Positions 45,583-55,327 of a stretch of DNA of 64,000 nucleotides are shown in pieces; the first letter of the stretch is position 1, and every line of letters starts with the position of its first letter. Origin of the DNA: JBQTII01 sp052387905 (lineage in GTDB: Bacteria > Actinomycetota > Actinomycetes > Sporichthyales > Sporichthyaceae); contig JBQTIR010000011.1 of assembly GCA_052387905.1 (NCBI GenBank), positions 62,001-126,000 of the forward strand. Reading direction: 5' to 3'. Below the pieces are notes generated by a model, which saw nothing but the letters and a program-made list of their open reading frames with translations, made no database searches and had not been told where the DNA came from. Made by a program: the position numbers and the translations under genes.

Positions 45583-46610
45583 CGCTTCGGGACCGGCGTA
45601 CGCGGGTCAGGCGCGCGCGGGTCAGGCGCGCGCGGATCTGGCGCGCGCGGATCTGGCGCGCGCGGATCTGGCCCGCGCAGCTCGGGCAACGGCGAGTCCG
45701 CATTCGAGCCGTAGTGCCCGGCCCCGCCGTTCACTTGTTCGACAAGCGCCAGAGCGGTCGCGACCCGGCCGAAAACCGAATCGACGGTGTCCACGGTGGA
45801 GACGGTGTCCGCCGTCTGCGCGCCATCCCGGATTCCGTCCAGGGCACCGCCGACGGCCGCCGACAGCGGTCCGACGACCACGGCGCCGGTGCCGGCGGCA
45901 TCCAGCGCGGCCGCCAGCCCAACGAGGCCGCGCCGGGTGCGGTCGGTCTCGGACAGCGCCTCGTCCGGCGGTGGCCCGACGAGAACCACCGCCAAGTCGG
46001 CGGCGGTGTCCACATCCCCCACCTCGATGAAGCCGCCGCGTTCGAGGTCGTCGAGCATCACCTTGGCGCCGCCGACCATTCCCGGAATCGGTGAACGCGA
46101 GAGCAGCGCCGCCGCGAGATGGGCGTCAGCGATGGCGACATCGGCGCCGGCCACCACTCCAGCAAGGGGGCGCCGACGCACGATGGCGTCACGCACCTCG
46201 CCGCGCACCGCGAACTCGCGCGGGTCCTCGTCGGCGGCGAAAAAATCGTCATTGATGCCGACCCGGCCGGTGATCTGCGCGCCGGCCGCGCGCAACGTGT
46301 CCTCAAGCGCGTTGGTATCGCCGCCGCTGGCTCCCGGAGTACTGACCAGCACGACGCGTTGGCCGACCAACTGCGCACCGATCAATTCTTCGTCGAGGGT
46401 GGAGAGAAACTCGTCGCGGTAACTGATCTGGTCACGAGCGGAGTCCACCGCACGACGCAACGTGTCCTTCTCGGTGTTCTGCGAGGAGATCGTCGAGCGC
46501 TGCGAGTCGATGAGCGACTGGTTGAGCAGGGAGGATCCGACCAGGATCCCCGTCGCGAGCGCCATGAACACGGCCACCAGCGAGACCAGGTGGTAGCGGA
46601 AATCGATCAT
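45579..46610 (-). CDS. steB: SteB/MctB-family membrane protein
   Basis: A 343-residue protein: a single N-terminal membrane helix (MIDFRYHLVSLVAVFMALATGILVG), a coiled coil from about 35 to 75, then an extracytoplasmic domain with a Gly-rich start (VLVSTPGASGGDTNALEDTL). This is the family annotated copper transporter MctB in mycobacteria and SteB in corynebacteria, where it partners SteA in septum/cell separation. Here steA lies directly upstream, favouring the SteB role. The C-terminus is a DPRAP repeat encoded by 15-bp repeats. Confidence 0.82.
   Translation of the reverse strand: MIDFRYHLVSLVAVFMALATGILVGSSLLNQSLIDSQRSTISSQNTEKDTLRRAVDSARDQISYRDEFLSTLDEELIGAQLVGQRVVLVSTPGASGGDTNALEDTLRAAGAQITGRVGINDDFFAADEDPREFAVRGEVRDAIVRRRPLAGVVAGADVAIADAHLAAALLSRSPIPGMVGGAKVMLDDLERGGFIEVGDVDTAADLAVVLVGPPPDEALSETDRTRRGLVGLAAALDAAGTGAVVVGPLSAAVGGALDGIRDGAQTADTVSTVDTVDSVFGRVATALALVEQVNGGAGHYGSNADSPLPELRGPDPRAPDPRAPDPRAPDPRAPDPRTPVPKR
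45598..45682. repeat. 15-bp tandem repeat in the 3' end of steB
   Basis: Around five near-identical copies of GCGCGCGGGTCAGGC or its GGATCTGGC variant encode the DPRAP tail. Copies differ only at two bases, suggesting recent expansion. The frame would survive copy-number change. Confidence 0.85.
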
Positions 46611-46632
46611 GGGCCACCGCCGGGCTCCGGGT

Positions 46633-47823
46633 TCACCACAAGCCCTGCAGCCAGTAGACGAAGTCGTCCCAGTCGGCCTCGAGCGTGGTCATGATCGCCC
46701 GACCCGACGGCGAGGCGGTGAACGCGATGGCCATGGTGATGAGGCAGGCCACGCCGAGCAGCAACAGTTGCAGGTTGCTGATCCGGCTGCGGTACAGGCG
46801 GGACACCCCCTTGGCGTCGACGAGCTTGCCGCCAACCCGCAGCCGGGTCAGGAAGGAACTGGCCATGCCCTCGCGTCCCTTGTCGAGGAACTCATCCAGC
46901 GTCGCGTGGGTGCCCACAGTGACGATGAGACTGGCGCCGCCCTCATCGGCCAGCAGCATCGCGGCATCCTCGCTGGTGCCGGTGACGGGGAAGAGGACTC
47001 CCGTCAGCCCGAGTGTGTGCAGGCGTTCCAGGCCCGGCGCCCGGCCGTCGGCGTAGGCGTGCACGACCAGTTCTGCGCCACACTGCAGGGCCCGGTCGGA
47101 GACCGAATCCATGTCGCCCACGATGAGGTGCGGGGCATAGCCGGCCTCGATGAGGGCATCCGCACCACCGTCGACACCGATCAGCACTGGCCGGTACTCG
47201 CGGATGTAGGGCCGCAGGGTCGCGATGTCCTCGCGATAGTGGTGCCCGCGCACCACGATCAAAGCGTGGCGATCGACCAACGGGGTATCGAGTTCCGGGA
47301 TTCCGACGCCGTCGAAGAGCAGCGAGTGTTCGCGCTCGACGTACTCCAAGGTGTTGGCGACGAAGGCCTTGAGTTGACCTGACAGACCGTCACGTGCAGT
47401 GACCATCGCGGATTCGACGTCAGGCATGGTGCGGACCTTGCCGGTGGCGATCACCTCCTCGCCGCGGTGCAGCGCTCCGCCAGCCAGCCTCAGATGTTCG
47501 CCCTCGCTGACGAGGGTGAGCAGATCGGATCCGAAGTCGTCGACGAGGGTGATGCCCGCGGCCAGCAAGATCTGTGGTCCGTGGTTGGGATAGCGCCCGC
47601 TGATGCTGGGGGCGGCGTTGAGCACGGCCCCCACCCGGCAGGCGACCAGCGCCTCGGCGCTGACCCGGTCCAGATCCGGGTGGTCGATGATCGCGATGTC
47701 GCCGGGCCCGAGGCGCTTGGTCAGAACCTTGGTACGACGGTCCGCCTTGACCACGGCATGCAGACCAGTGCCGTCACCGCGTGACCGACCGGCCCGCGAC
47801 AGTTTGCCGGTATGCAACCTCAC
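46633..47823 (-). CDS. steA: SteA-like cytokinetic ring/septation protein
   Basis: A 396-residue protein combining a thiamin-pyrophosphokinase-like fold (LIGVDGGADALIEAGYAPHLIVGDMDSVSD, with DGGAD and GDMDS) and a C-terminal membrane helix (NLQLLLLGVACLITMAIAFTA). This is the actinobacterial SteA architecture, which works with SteB at the division septum. The N-terminal region (LTKRLGPGDIAIIDHPDLDRVSAEAL) is conserved. It is coupled in order to steB (22-base gap) and preceded by recN. Confidence 0.9.
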   Translation of the reverse strand: MRLHTGKLSRAGRSRGDGTGLHAVVKADRRTKVLTKRLGPGDIAIIDHPDLDRVSAEALVACRVGAVLNAAPSISGRYPNHGPQILLAAGITLVDDFGSDLLTLVSEGEHLRLAGGALHRGEEVIATGKVRTMPDVESAMVTARDGLSGQLKAFVANTLEYVEREHSLLFDGVGIPELDTPLVDRHALIVVRGHHYREDIATLRPYIREYRPVLIGVDGGADALIEAGYAPHLIVGDMDSVSDRALQCGAELVVHAYADGRAPGLERLHTLGLTGVLFPVTGTSEDAAMLLADEGGASLIVTVGTHATLDEFLDKGREGMASSFLTRLRVGGKLVDAKGVSRLYRSRISNLQLLLLGVACLITMAIAFTASPSGRAIMTTLEADWDDFVYWLQGLW

Positions 47824-47840
47824 CGGCGCATCGTCCCACG

Positions 47841-49574
47841 TCAGGCTGGTGGTGCACCCGCGGCGGCCAGGAGTTCCTGGGCGTGGGCCCGGGCGGTGGC
47901 CGAGTCCTCCTGACCGGCGAGCATGCGGGAAAGCTCGCGAACGCGGTCCTCACCGGTGAGCTGGGTCACCCCGGTGCGGGTGACGGCGCCGTCGTCGCTC
48001 TTGGCCACCAGCAGGTGCGCGTCGGCGAAGGCGGCCACCTGCGGCAGGTGAGTGACGACCAGGACCTGCGAGCTGCGGGCCAGCCGGGCCAGGCGTCGAC
48101 CGACCTCCACCGCGGCCTTGCCGCCGACGCCGGCGTCGACCTCGTCGAACACGAAGGTGGGTACGGGATCTGCTCCCGCGAAGACCACCTGGACCGCGAG
48201 CATGATCCGGGACAGCTCTCCCCCGGAGGCGCCGCGCCCGATCGGTCGCGGCGGTGCGCCGGGATGCGGGCTGAGGAGTAATTCGACGTCGTCGATGCCA
48301 TGGCGACCGAAGTTCATGGTGCGGCCGGCGATCGCCAGGCCGTCATCGGACTCGCGATCGCTGAGTGCGACCTCAATACGGGCGTGCGGCATCGCCAGGC
48401 CCGCGAGCTCCGCGGTGATAGCCCTGCCGAGACGGGCCGCACCCTTGCGGCGGGCCCCGCTGATCTTGGCCGCCAGCCCAGTGAGCTCGTGCCGTAATGC
48501 GCTCTGGCGCGCCGTCAGATCCTGCGCGGTGTCGGCGTCGGCGCACAGTTCGCCGTGTCGGGCTGCGGCCGTCACGGCCCAGTCCAGAACCTCGTCGACT
48601 GTGGCGCCGTACTTGCGGGTCAGGCGCCCCAACTCGGCGCGCCGGTCCTGTGCCGTGGCGAGGCGGGCCGGGTCGGACTCGACGGCGCCGGCGTAGGAGG
48701 CCAGGTCCGCGGCAAGGTCGGCCAGAACATAGGACGCCTCCGCCAGGCGGGTACCCAGGTCGGCGAGCACCCGATCGTGCGCGGCCAGGGGGTCGATCGC
48801 CCGGCGCGCCTGTCCGAGCAGGGTCAGGGCGTCCGTCGGGTCCTCCCCGGTTAGTGCGCGGTGCGCAGTTGCCGCACCGGCGCCCAGCCCCTCCGCATGG
48901 GTCAGGCGTTCACACTCTGCGGCCAGGGCGCGGTCCTCGCCGGGCTGCGGATCCACGGCCGCGATCTCGGCGAGCCCGAACGCCAACAGGTCGGCTTCCT
49001 GGGCGCGCTCGCGGGCCTTGACCGCGATCTCGTGCAACGTCGCGGTGACGCTCGTGAAGTCCTCGTAGGCGCGGCGGTAGGCGACCAGTGGGGTGAGAAC
49101 TGCCGCGCCGGCAAAGCGGTCGAGGGTTTCGCGCGCCCGGCCGGGGCGCAGCAGGCGCTGCTGATCGTGCTGGCCAACCGCGACGACCAGGTCCTCCCCC
49201 AGCTCGGCCAGCAGCGCCGCGGGTGCGGCGCGACCACCGACGAAGGCTCGCGAGCGGCCTTCGGGACTGACCGTACGGGCGAGAATGAGGGTGTCGGCAT
49301 CGTCGGCGCTGTCGAGGTCGGCACCGGCCTCGATCGCGCGGGTGGCGACCAGACCTTCGGGATCGACCCGGACGCGGGCCTCCACCACGAGCTGCGCGCT
49401 CCCGGTGCGGACCAGGGCCGCATCGGCCTTGCCACCCAGCAGCAGACCGAGCGCCGTCATCACCATGGTCTTGCCCGCGCCGGTCTCCCCCGTCAGGACG
49501 GTGAGGCCCGGGCCGAGTGGCAGAACCGCATCCTCGATCACCCCGAGCGAGCGGATCGCCAGTTCTTCGATCAT
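47841..49574 (-). CDS. recN: DNA repair protein RecN
   Basis: A 577-residue SMC-like ATPase. The N-terminus begins MIEELAIRSLGVIEDAVLPLGPGLTVLTGETGAGKT (Walker A), followed by coiled-coil halves with an interrupting arm, then the C-terminal signature ASGGELSRIMLAVQ and Walker B TFVFDEVDAGVGG. It helps process double-strand breaks. ATG 49574 overlaps the nadK stop by 4 bases. The tlyA-nadK-recN order is widespread in actinobacteria. Confidence 0.97.
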   Translation of the reverse strand: MIEELAIRSLGVIEDAVLPLGPGLTVLTGETGAGKTMVMTALGLLLGGKADAALVRTGSAQLVVEARVRVDPEGLVATRAIEAGADLDSADDADTLILARTVSPEGRSRAFVGGRAAPAALLAELGEDLVVAVGQHDQQRLLRPGRARETLDRFAGAAVLTPLVAYRRAYEDFTSVTATLHEIAVKARERAQEADLLAFGLAEIAAVDPQPGEDRALAAECERLTHAEGLGAGAATAHRALTGEDPTDALTLLGQARRAIDPLAAHDRVLADLGTRLAEASYVLADLAADLASYAGAVESDPARLATAQDRRAELGRLTRKYGATVDEVLDWAVTAAARHGELCADADTAQDLTARQSALRHELTGLAAKISGARRKGAARLGRAITAELAGLAMPHARIEVALSDRESDDGLAIAGRTMNFGRHGIDDVELLLSPHPGAPPRPIGRGASGGELSRIMLAVQVVFAGADPVPTFVFDEVDAGVGGKAAVEVGRRLARLARSSQVLVVTHLPQVAAFADAHLLVAKSDDGAVTRTGVTQLTGEDRVRELSRMLAGQEDSATARAHAQELLAAAGAPPA

Positions 49575-50512
49575 GTGTTCGAGTGTGGCGCACTGCTTCC
49601 GTTGCGGAAGGCCGCCGCGCCGCGCCAGCCCGCAACCGGTAGTTCGAATTTGCGCACCAGGCGGTCGGTGAAGGGTGCGTGGGTCAGGCGGGCGAAGCGG
49701 ACGGGCTTGGCGCCACGGCGGACCTCGACCCGCGCCCCGGCGGGCAGCGGCCAGGTCCGGCGTCCGTCGACCCAGACCACTCCGTGCGGGGTGTCCGTGG
49801 CGACCTCGACCGCGAGCGTGGAGGTCGGAGAGACGACAATCGGGCGGGCGAAGAGTGCGTGGGCGCTGATCGGGATCATCAGCAGTGCCTCGACCTCGGG
49901 CCAGACGATCGGACCGCCGGCGGAGAACGCGTAGGCGGTCGACCCGGTCGGGGTCGCGCACACCACACCGTCGCAGCCCCAGCGGGAGAGCGGTCTGCCG
50001 TCGACCTCGACGACGACTTCGATCATGCGGTCGCGGGCCGCCTTCTCGACCGAGGCTTCGTTCAGGGCCCAGGTCTGCGCCACGACAGCACCGGCGACGC
50101 GGATCTCCACGTCGATCGTCATGCGTTCCTCGACGGTGTAGTCCCGTGCCACGACGCGTTCGACGACGTCTGCGAGTTCTTCACGCTCGGCCTCGGCGAG
50201 GAAGCCGACGTGACCGAGATTGACGCCGAGCAGGGGCACCTCCCCGTCGCGCGTCAGTTCCGCGGCCCGCAGCAGGGAGCCATCGCCCCCGAGCACGATG
50301 GCCAGCTCGCAGCCGGTCACCGCGCTCTCGTCGGCGGGGACCACGGTGGCCCCGGGCAGGTCGAGTTCGCCGGTCTCCAGAGCCGGCGTGGTGACGAGCA
50401 GGCCGGCGTCGACCAGTCGCCTACTGACCTGACGGGCCGCGTCGACCGCGTCCGCGCGTCCGGCGTGCGCGAACAGCAACACGGTGCGCGCGTCCGTCCT
50501 TGCTGCCGCCAT
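49571..50512 (-). CDS. nadK: NAD kinase
   Basis: A 313-residue NAD kinase with the diacylglycerol-kinase-like GGDGSLLRAAE motif (GGDG at the active site), LGVNLGHVGFLAE, the NE/S segment LNEASVEK and TPTGSTAYAFSAGGPIV. It phosphorylates NAD to NADP using ATP or polyphosphate. The ATG at 50512 overlaps the tlyA stop (TAATG). It is followed by recN in the same transcript. Confidence 0.97.
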   Translation of the reverse strand: MAAARTDARTVLLFAHAGRADAVDAARQVSRRLVDAGLLVTTPALETGELDLPGATVVPADESAVTGCELAIVLGGDGSLLRAAELTRDGEVPLLGVNLGHVGFLAEAEREELADVVERVVARDYTVEERMTIDVEIRVAGAVVAQTWALNEASVEKAARDRMIEVVVEVDGRPLSRWGCDGVVCATPTGSTAYAFSAGGPIVWPEVEALLMIPISAHALFARPIVVSPTSTLAVEVATDTPHGVVWVDGRRTWPLPAGARVEVRRGAKPVRFARLTHAPFTDRLVRKFELPVAGWRGAAAFRNGSSAPHSNT

Positions 50513-51330
50513 TACTGCGGTCCCGTCTCGATCGCGCTCGCCAGCTCGGTCTCGCTCAGCTCGGGCGCACCCGAGGCCATCCAGAGGAAGTATTCGACGT
50601 TGCCGGCGGGTCCGGGCAGTGGACTCGCCGTCACCCCCCGTATGCCCAGGCCCAGCTCGGTGGCCACCGCGGCGACCAGGCGCACGGCGAGGGCGCGGAC
50701 CTCGGGGTCCCGGACGACCCCGCCGGGTCCGAGACGGTCCTTGCCGACCTCGAACTGGGGCTTGACCATGACGACGAACTCCGCGTCGGGAGCGGCGAGC
50801 GCGGCGAGGAACGGCAGCGTCTTGGCCAGGGAGATGAACGAGAGATCCGCGACGATGAGCTGCGGCGGCGCCCCGAGGTCGCCGGGTGCGAGTTCGCGGA
50901 CGTTGGTGCGGTCGTGCACGGTGACCCGCTCGTCGGACTGCAGTGACCAGGCCAACTGCCCGTACCCGACGTCGACGGCGAGGACGCGGGCAGCTCCCCG
51001 GCGAAGCAGAACGTCGGTGAACCCGCCGGTGGAGGCCCCGGCGTCCAGACACAACCGGCCCGCCACCACCGGGCCGCCGTCGGGTCGGGCGTCGAAGGCG
51101 TCCAGGGCGCCGGCGAGTTTGTGTCCGCCCCGGGAGGCGTAGCCGGGATCGCCCGAGTCCTCGGTGACCAGCACCGGGTCGGCGAGCTCGACCTGAGTCG
51201 CGGACTTGGTGGCGGTACGCCCGTGCACGCTGACCCGGCCGGCGGAGATCAGATCGGCGGCGTGCTCACGGGAGCGGGCCAGCCCGCGTCGGACGAGCTC
51301 GGCGTCCAGCCGCAGGCGGCGGGTGGTCAC
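50512..51330 (-). CDS. tlyA: TlyA-family 16S/23S rRNA 2'-O-methyltransferase
   Basis: A 272-residue protein: an S4 domain (RLRLDAELVRRGLARSREHAADLISAGRVSV) and an FtsJ-like methyltransferase with LCLDAGASTGGFTDVLLRRGA (SAM motif I) and VADLSFISL. TlyA methylates ribosomal RNA and its loss confers capreomycin resistance in mycobacteria. The GTG at 51330 gives the usual N-terminus; the longer upstream frame is not conserved. It is the first clear gene of the tlyA-nadK-recN-steA run. Confidence 0.94.
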   Translation of the reverse strand: MTTRRLRLDAELVRRGLARSREHAADLISAGRVSVHGRTATKSATQVELADPVLVTEDSGDPGYASRGGHKLAGALDAFDARPDGGPVVAGRLCLDAGASTGGFTDVLLRRGAARVLAVDVGYGQLAWSLQSDERVTVHDRTNVRELAPGDLGAPPQLIVADLSFISLAKTLPFLAALAAPDAEFVVMVKPQFEVGKDRLGPGGVVRDPEVRALAVRLVAAVATELGLGIRGVTASPLPGPAGNVEYFLWMASGAPELSETELASAIETGPQ

Positions 51331-51430
51331 GGCGTCGCCGCCACGGCCACATGCCGATGATGGCGCGCCCTCGCGGAGCCGCCATTGGTACCCATGGCTC
51401 GCTCGCTGCGCTCGCTCACGGCGCGCCTGC

Positions 51431-51727
51431 TCAGGCCTCGGCGAGTGTGGCCAGGGCGTCCTGCAGGCCGCGGTGCACCTCATCGAAGACGCCGACGTGG
51501 TCCGAGGTGGGGAGCTCGGCGAGCGTGGACAGCGCAGCGACGACGGCATCGACCCTGCCGTCACCGGTCTGCGGTTCGGCGAAGCCCCGCTCACCGGGGG
51601 CATGCCAGACCGGCTCGCGGGAGGCGTCGAAGGCCTCCGCGAGGTGTTGGTCGTCGTCGAACTCGGGATTCACGCAGGGCCTCCGGCTGGTGGGAGCCTC
51701 CGGCTGGTGGGACTCAATGGTCGCCAC
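51431..51727 (-). CDS. Conserved small hypothetical protein upstream of tlyA
   Basis: A 98-residue acidic protein from GTG 51727, preceded by AGGAGATACC. The N-terminal third (EFDDDQHLAEAFDASREPV) looks disordered; the rest forms two helices, GRVDAVVAALSTLAELPTSDH and FDEVHRGLQDALATLAE, likely a coiled-coil dimer. Similar short proteins precede tlyA in many actinobacteria, but no function is known. It follows terC with a 17-base gap and leaves a 100-base gap before tlyA. Confidence 0.75.
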   Translation of the reverse strand: MATIESHQPEAPTSRRPCVNPEFDDDQHLAEAFDASREPVWHAPGERGFAEPQTGDGRVDAVVAALSTLAELPTSDHVGVFDEVHRGLQDALATLAEA

Positions 51728-51744
51728 GGTATCTCCTCGCTCGC

Positions 51745-52821
51745 TCAGGCCTTCGGAGACTTCTCGTGATCCGGTGTGCCGGTCAGTGAACCCGCGTGGG
51801 CGGTGGCCGAAGGATCGCGGCTGGTCTTGATCAGACTGGCCACCGTCACCAGGACCAGAATCACCACGATGACGATCAGGCTGGCGTTGGTGCTGATCTC
51901 CGGGACATCGGTATCGATGTCCACGTGCGCCCAGTGCAGGACCAACTTCGCGCCGATGAAGGCCAGGATCACCGACAAACCGAGGGAGAGGTACACCAGT
52001 CGGTCCAGCAGGCCCTTGACGAGGAAGAACAGCGCCCGCAGGCCGAGCAGCGCGAAGGCGTTGGCCGTGAAGACGATGTAGGCCTCCTCGGTGACACCGA
52101 AGACCGCGGGGATCGAGTCCAGCGCGAAGAGCAGGTCGATGCTGCCGATCGCGATCAGCACGATGAACAACGGCGTGACGTACCGCTTTCCGGCCCGCTT
52201 GACTGCCAGCCTGCCGCCGTCGTAAGCGTCGGTGACCGGGAAGATCCGCCGGGCGCCGCGCACCACCGCATTGTTCTCCACGTCGGGGTCGGCCTCGCGA
52301 TGGCGGAACAGTTGCACCGCGGTGAAGAGCAGCAGCGCCCCGAAGACCAAGAACATGAACGAGAACAGTTCGAGCAGGGCGGCGCCGAGCACGATGAAGA
52401 TCGCGCGCATCACCAGCGCGAGCACGATGCCGAAGGTCAACACCTTGTGCTGGTGCGCTTCGGGTACGGCGAAGACGCTCATGATGATGACGAAGACGAA
52501 CAGGTTGTCCACGGACAGCGACTTCTCGACGATGTAGCCGGCGAAGTACTGGGTGCCGAACTCGCCGCCGTACTGCGAGCCGAACCAGATGCCGAAGCCG
52601 ATCGCCACGCCGATGTAGAACACCGACCACGCCACTGCCTCGGCAAAGCCGACCTTGTGGGGGCGCAGGGCCGCGAGCGCGAGATCAAAGGCCAGCAGGG
52701 CCAGGATGAACCCGACCGTCACCAGCCAGGTGGTCGTGCTGATCGACAAACCCGGACCCTCGGTCGCGGTCGGGGTAGCGGCGGCGCTGTGCCAGTCGCC
52801 GAATGAGGTGATCGTCTTCAC
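51745..52821 (-). CDS. TerC-family membrane protein
   Basis: A 358-residue TerC/Alx-like protein with about 8 helices. Conserved acidic residues in the second and sixth regions (FAGYIVEKSLSVDNLFVFVIIM and IAIGSIDLLFALDSIPAVFGVTE) form the metal-binding signature. Members export Mn2+ and support metal loading during protein secretion, and some confer tellurite resistance. It starts immediately after the tyrS stop on the same strand. There are no ter-operon genes nearby, so a metal-export role is favoured. Confidence 0.93.
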   Translation of the reverse strand: MKTITSFGDWHSAAATPTATEGPGLSISTTTWLVTVGFILALLAFDLALAALRPHKVGFAEAVAWSVFYIGVAIGFGIWFGSQYGGEFGTQYFAGYIVEKSLSVDNLFVFVIIMSVFAVPEAHQHKVLTFGIVLALVMRAIFIVLGAALLELFSFMFLVFGALLLFTAVQLFRHREADPDVENNAVVRGARRIFPVTDAYDGGRLAVKRAGKRYVTPLFIVLIAIGSIDLLFALDSIPAVFGVTEEAYIVFTANAFALLGLRALFFLVKGLLDRLVYLSLGLSVILAFIGAKLVLHWAHVDIDTDVPEISTNASLIVIVVILVLVTVASLIKTSRDPSATAHAGSLTGTPDHEKSPKA

Positions 52822-54123
52822 CTAGTTTTCTACGACTCGGACCGCCGCAAGGTTCCGCTTGCCCCGGCGCAGCACCAACCAGCCACCGGGGAGGACGTCA
52901 GCCGGGCCGGGAACCACATTCTCGTCGGTGAGCTTCACGTTGTTCAGGTACGCCCCACCTTCACCGATCGTGCGACGCGCGGCCTTGTTCCCGCCCTCCA
53001 GGCCGGTGGTGACGAGCAACTCGACAACGGTGGTCCGGTCCGCGGCCGCGATCTCGGTGACCGGCAGCTCCGACAGCGCTGCCGTGAGGGTGACCGCATC
53101 GAGGTCGCCCAGCTCAGCGCGTCCGAAGAGCGCCAAGCCGGCCTGTTCAGCCCGCGTCGCCTGCTCGGCGCCGTGCACCAGCGCGGTGAGTTCCTGGGCC
53201 AGGGCGCGCTGAGCCTCGCGGGCGCCCGGCTTCTCGGCGGTCGACCTCGCCAGCTCCTCGATCTGGTCCTGGGTCAAAAACGTCAGGGTCTTGAGGAAGC
53301 CGATGACATCGCGGTCGTCGGTGCCCAGCCAGAACTGGAAGAACGCGTACGGCGAGGTGAGGCTCGGGTCCAGCCAGACCGCGCCGGCCTCGGTCTTGCC
53401 GAACTTGGTCCCGTCGGCCTTGGTCAGCAGGTTCGTCGTCAACGCGTGCGCCTTACCACCATCGACGCGGCGCACCAGTTCAGCGCCGGCGGTGATGTTG
53501 CCCCACTGGTCCGAGCCGCCGATCTGCAGCGTGCATCCGTGACGGCGGAACAGTTCGAGGAAGTCCAGGGACTGCAGCAGCACGTAGCTGAACTCAGTGA
53601 AGGAAATTCCGGCATCGCCGGCCAGGCGCTTGGAGACCGCGTCGCGCGCCAGCATCCGATTGACCGGGAAGTGCTTGCCGATGTCGCGCAGGAAGTCGAT
53701 GGTCGACAGTGGCGCGGTCCAGTCCAGGTTGTTGACCATGACGGCGGGATTCTCGCCGTCGAAGTCCAGGAACGGGGTGATCTGGGCCCGGATCCGCTCC
53801 GCCCACTGCCCGGCCTGCTCCTTGGAGTTCAGGGCCCGCTCGGCGTTCTCCTTGGGATCCCCGATCAGTCCCGTCGCTCCCCCGACCAGCGCGATCACGT
53901 GGTGACCGGCCTGTTGGAACCGCCGCAGCGTGAGGACCTGCAGCAGATGTCCGACGTGCAGGCTCGACGCCGTCGGGTCGAAGCCGCAGTACAGCGTGAC
54001 CGGGCCCGCCGCCAGGGAGGCCGCAAGCGCCTGCGGGTCGGTGGTCTGCGCGATCAGTCCGCGCCAGCGCAGTTCGTCCAGTATCGTCGCGGCGGCGGGG
54101 GGCGTCGCAGAATGGATGCTCAC
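52822..54123 (-). CDS. tyrS: Tyrosyl-tRNA synthetase
   Basis: A 433-residue class I synthetase, TyrRS type. Signature HIGH appears as HVGHL after CGFDPTASSL, and KMSKS as KFGKT in TKADGTKFGKTEAG. The tyrosine pocket residues QIGGSDQWGNI are present, and a C-terminal S4-like domain (GGAYLNNVKLTDEN) ends the protein. The GTG at 54123 is chosen as it gives the expected length; the longer open frame upstream has no support. The preceding gene is a DNA glycosylase. Confidence 0.97.
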   Translation of the reverse strand: MSIHSATPPAAATILDELRWRGLIAQTTDPQALAASLAAGPVTLYCGFDPTASSLHVGHLLQVLTLRRFQQAGHHVIALVGGATGLIGDPKENAERALNSKEQAGQWAERIRAQITPFLDFDGENPAVMVNNLDWTAPLSTIDFLRDIGKHFPVNRMLARDAVSKRLAGDAGISFTEFSYVLLQSLDFLELFRRHGCTLQIGGSDQWGNITAGAELVRRVDGGKAHALTTNLLTKADGTKFGKTEAGAVWLDPSLTSPYAFFQFWLGTDDRDVIGFLKTLTFLTQDQIEELARSTAEKPGAREAQRALAQELTALVHGAEQATRAEQAGLALFGRAELGDLDAVTLTAALSELPVTEIAAADRTTVVELLVTTGLEGGNKAARRTIGEGGAYLNNVKLTDENVVPGPADVLPGGWLVLRRGKRNLAAVRVVEN

Positions 54124-54137
54124 GGGGCGCGATTGTG

Positions 54138-54737
54138 TCAGGGTCCGCGGCGGCCCGCCGCTCGATATGTGCTCACCGAGGGTTCGTCGGGGAGCCAGAG
54201 GCGCCAAGGGCGGGTGGCGCCGAGCCGGACGCCGACGCGGGGGCCGGTCCGATATTCGGACGCGAGCACGGGGCCCGGGCGCAGCGTCACCGGGCTCGAT
54301 CCGGTGATGTCGACGCCGTTGTGCTCGGGCCCCAGGCCCAGGGCACGGACCAGGCAGGCGGGGCCGCGGGCCAGAGCGTGGTCACGGGTGACGCCGAGCC
54401 GGCGGGCGCGGGCGAGCTCGATTCCGTCGGTGACCTCGCCCGCCCGCAGCAACACCGCAGCAGAGGTGCCCTCCGGACCGCACACCACGTTGGCGCAGTG
54501 GTGCATGCCATAGGTGAAGTACACGTACAGGTGCCCGGGCGGACCGAACATGACCGCGTTGCGCCGGGTCCGGCCCCGGTAGGCGTGGGAGGCGGGGTCG
54601 TTCACCCCGTCATAGGCCTCCACCTCGGTCAGGCGCACACTCACCCCGTCGTGCCTCACCACAGCCCCGAGCAGATCCCGCGCCACAAGCAGCACTGCTC
54701 GGTCGTAGAACGCGTGATCGAGGCAGGGCACAGCCAT
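54138..54737 (-). CDS. 3-methyladenine DNA glycosylase (AAG/MPG family)
   Basis: A 199-residue protein of the AAG family: [21 protein letters not shown], the catalytic ETEAY-like motif [20 protein letters not shown], and [23 protein letters not shown]. It removes alkylated purines from DNA. The ATG at 54737 gives the family N-terminus. It lies 14 bases before tyrS, a conserved actinobacterial order (argH - MPG - tyrS region), here separated from argH by other genes. Confidence 0.93.
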   Translation of the reverse strand: MAVPCLDHAFYDRAVLLVARDLLGAVVRHDGVSVRLTEVEAYDGVNDPASHAYRGRTRRNAVMFGPPGHLYVYFTYGMHHCANVVCGPEGTSAAVLLRAGEVTDGIELARARRLGVTRDHALARGPACLVRALGLGPEHNGVDITGSSPVTLRPGPVLASEYRTGPRVGVRLGATRPWRLWLPDEPSVSTYRAAGRRGP

Positions 54738-54784
54738 CCCCGTACGGTAGGCGTGCGCCGCGGGATTGCGCCCGTTGTCCAGAT

Positions 54785-55327
54785 CTAGAAGCCGAAGTCC
54801 TGGACCCAGTAACCGCCGTCGGCGTTGAAGCCGATGCCGATCCGCTTGATCCGGCAGTTGACCAGGTTGGGCCGGTGGATGGGTGACTTGAGCCACGCCC
54901 GCATCACGTCAGCCGGCCGGACGTAGCCCGCCGCCGTGTTCTCCGCAGCCGGCCTCGGGTAGCCCTGCTCGCGAATGCGCGCCGACCAGCTCTGACCGTC
55001 GGATGAACGATGGCTGAGCCGCCCACTTCGAGACAGATCGTTGGCGTGCAACTGCGCGGCGCGGGTGAGGTCGCGGTGTGGGCGCAACGGGGCGCATCCG
55101 GCGCGCGCCCGCACCTTGTTGGTCTGGTCGACCACCGATCCGCGCAGGTCCGAGCGCGAGGTCTCGCCAGCGTGGAGCTGCACGTCGGCCTGTGCGCGCC
55201 CGCCGGGGCCGACCAGGGCGGCGCCCAGGAGCGCGACGAGGACAACGAGAACGAGCGAACGCGGGTGGTCCCGCACGAGTGGGCCAGCGGCTGCGCCCGA
55301 ACCAACCTGGGCATGCGGAATCGCCAT
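54785..55327 (-). CDS. Secreted CAP/SCP-domain protein
   Basis: A 180-residue protein with an N-terminal membrane segment ([24 protein letters not shown]), a likely signal peptide cut after AQA, and a CAP domain: [47 protein letters not shown], with the His of the SHR motif and AAENTAAG (AEN motif), and [27 protein letters not shown] near the end. CAP proteins are extracellular; their bacterial activities are poorly known. It is 47 bases from the DNA glycosylase gene. Confidence 0.88.
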   Translation of the reverse strand: MAIPHAQVGSGAAAGPLVRDHPRSLVLVVLVALLGAALVGPGGRAQADVQLHAGETSRSDLRGSVVDQTNKVRARAGCAPLRPHRDLTRAAQLHANDLSRSGRLSHRSSDGQSWSARIREQGYPRPAAENTAAGYVRPADVMRAWLKSPIHRPNLVNCRIKRIGIGFNADGGYWVQDFGF

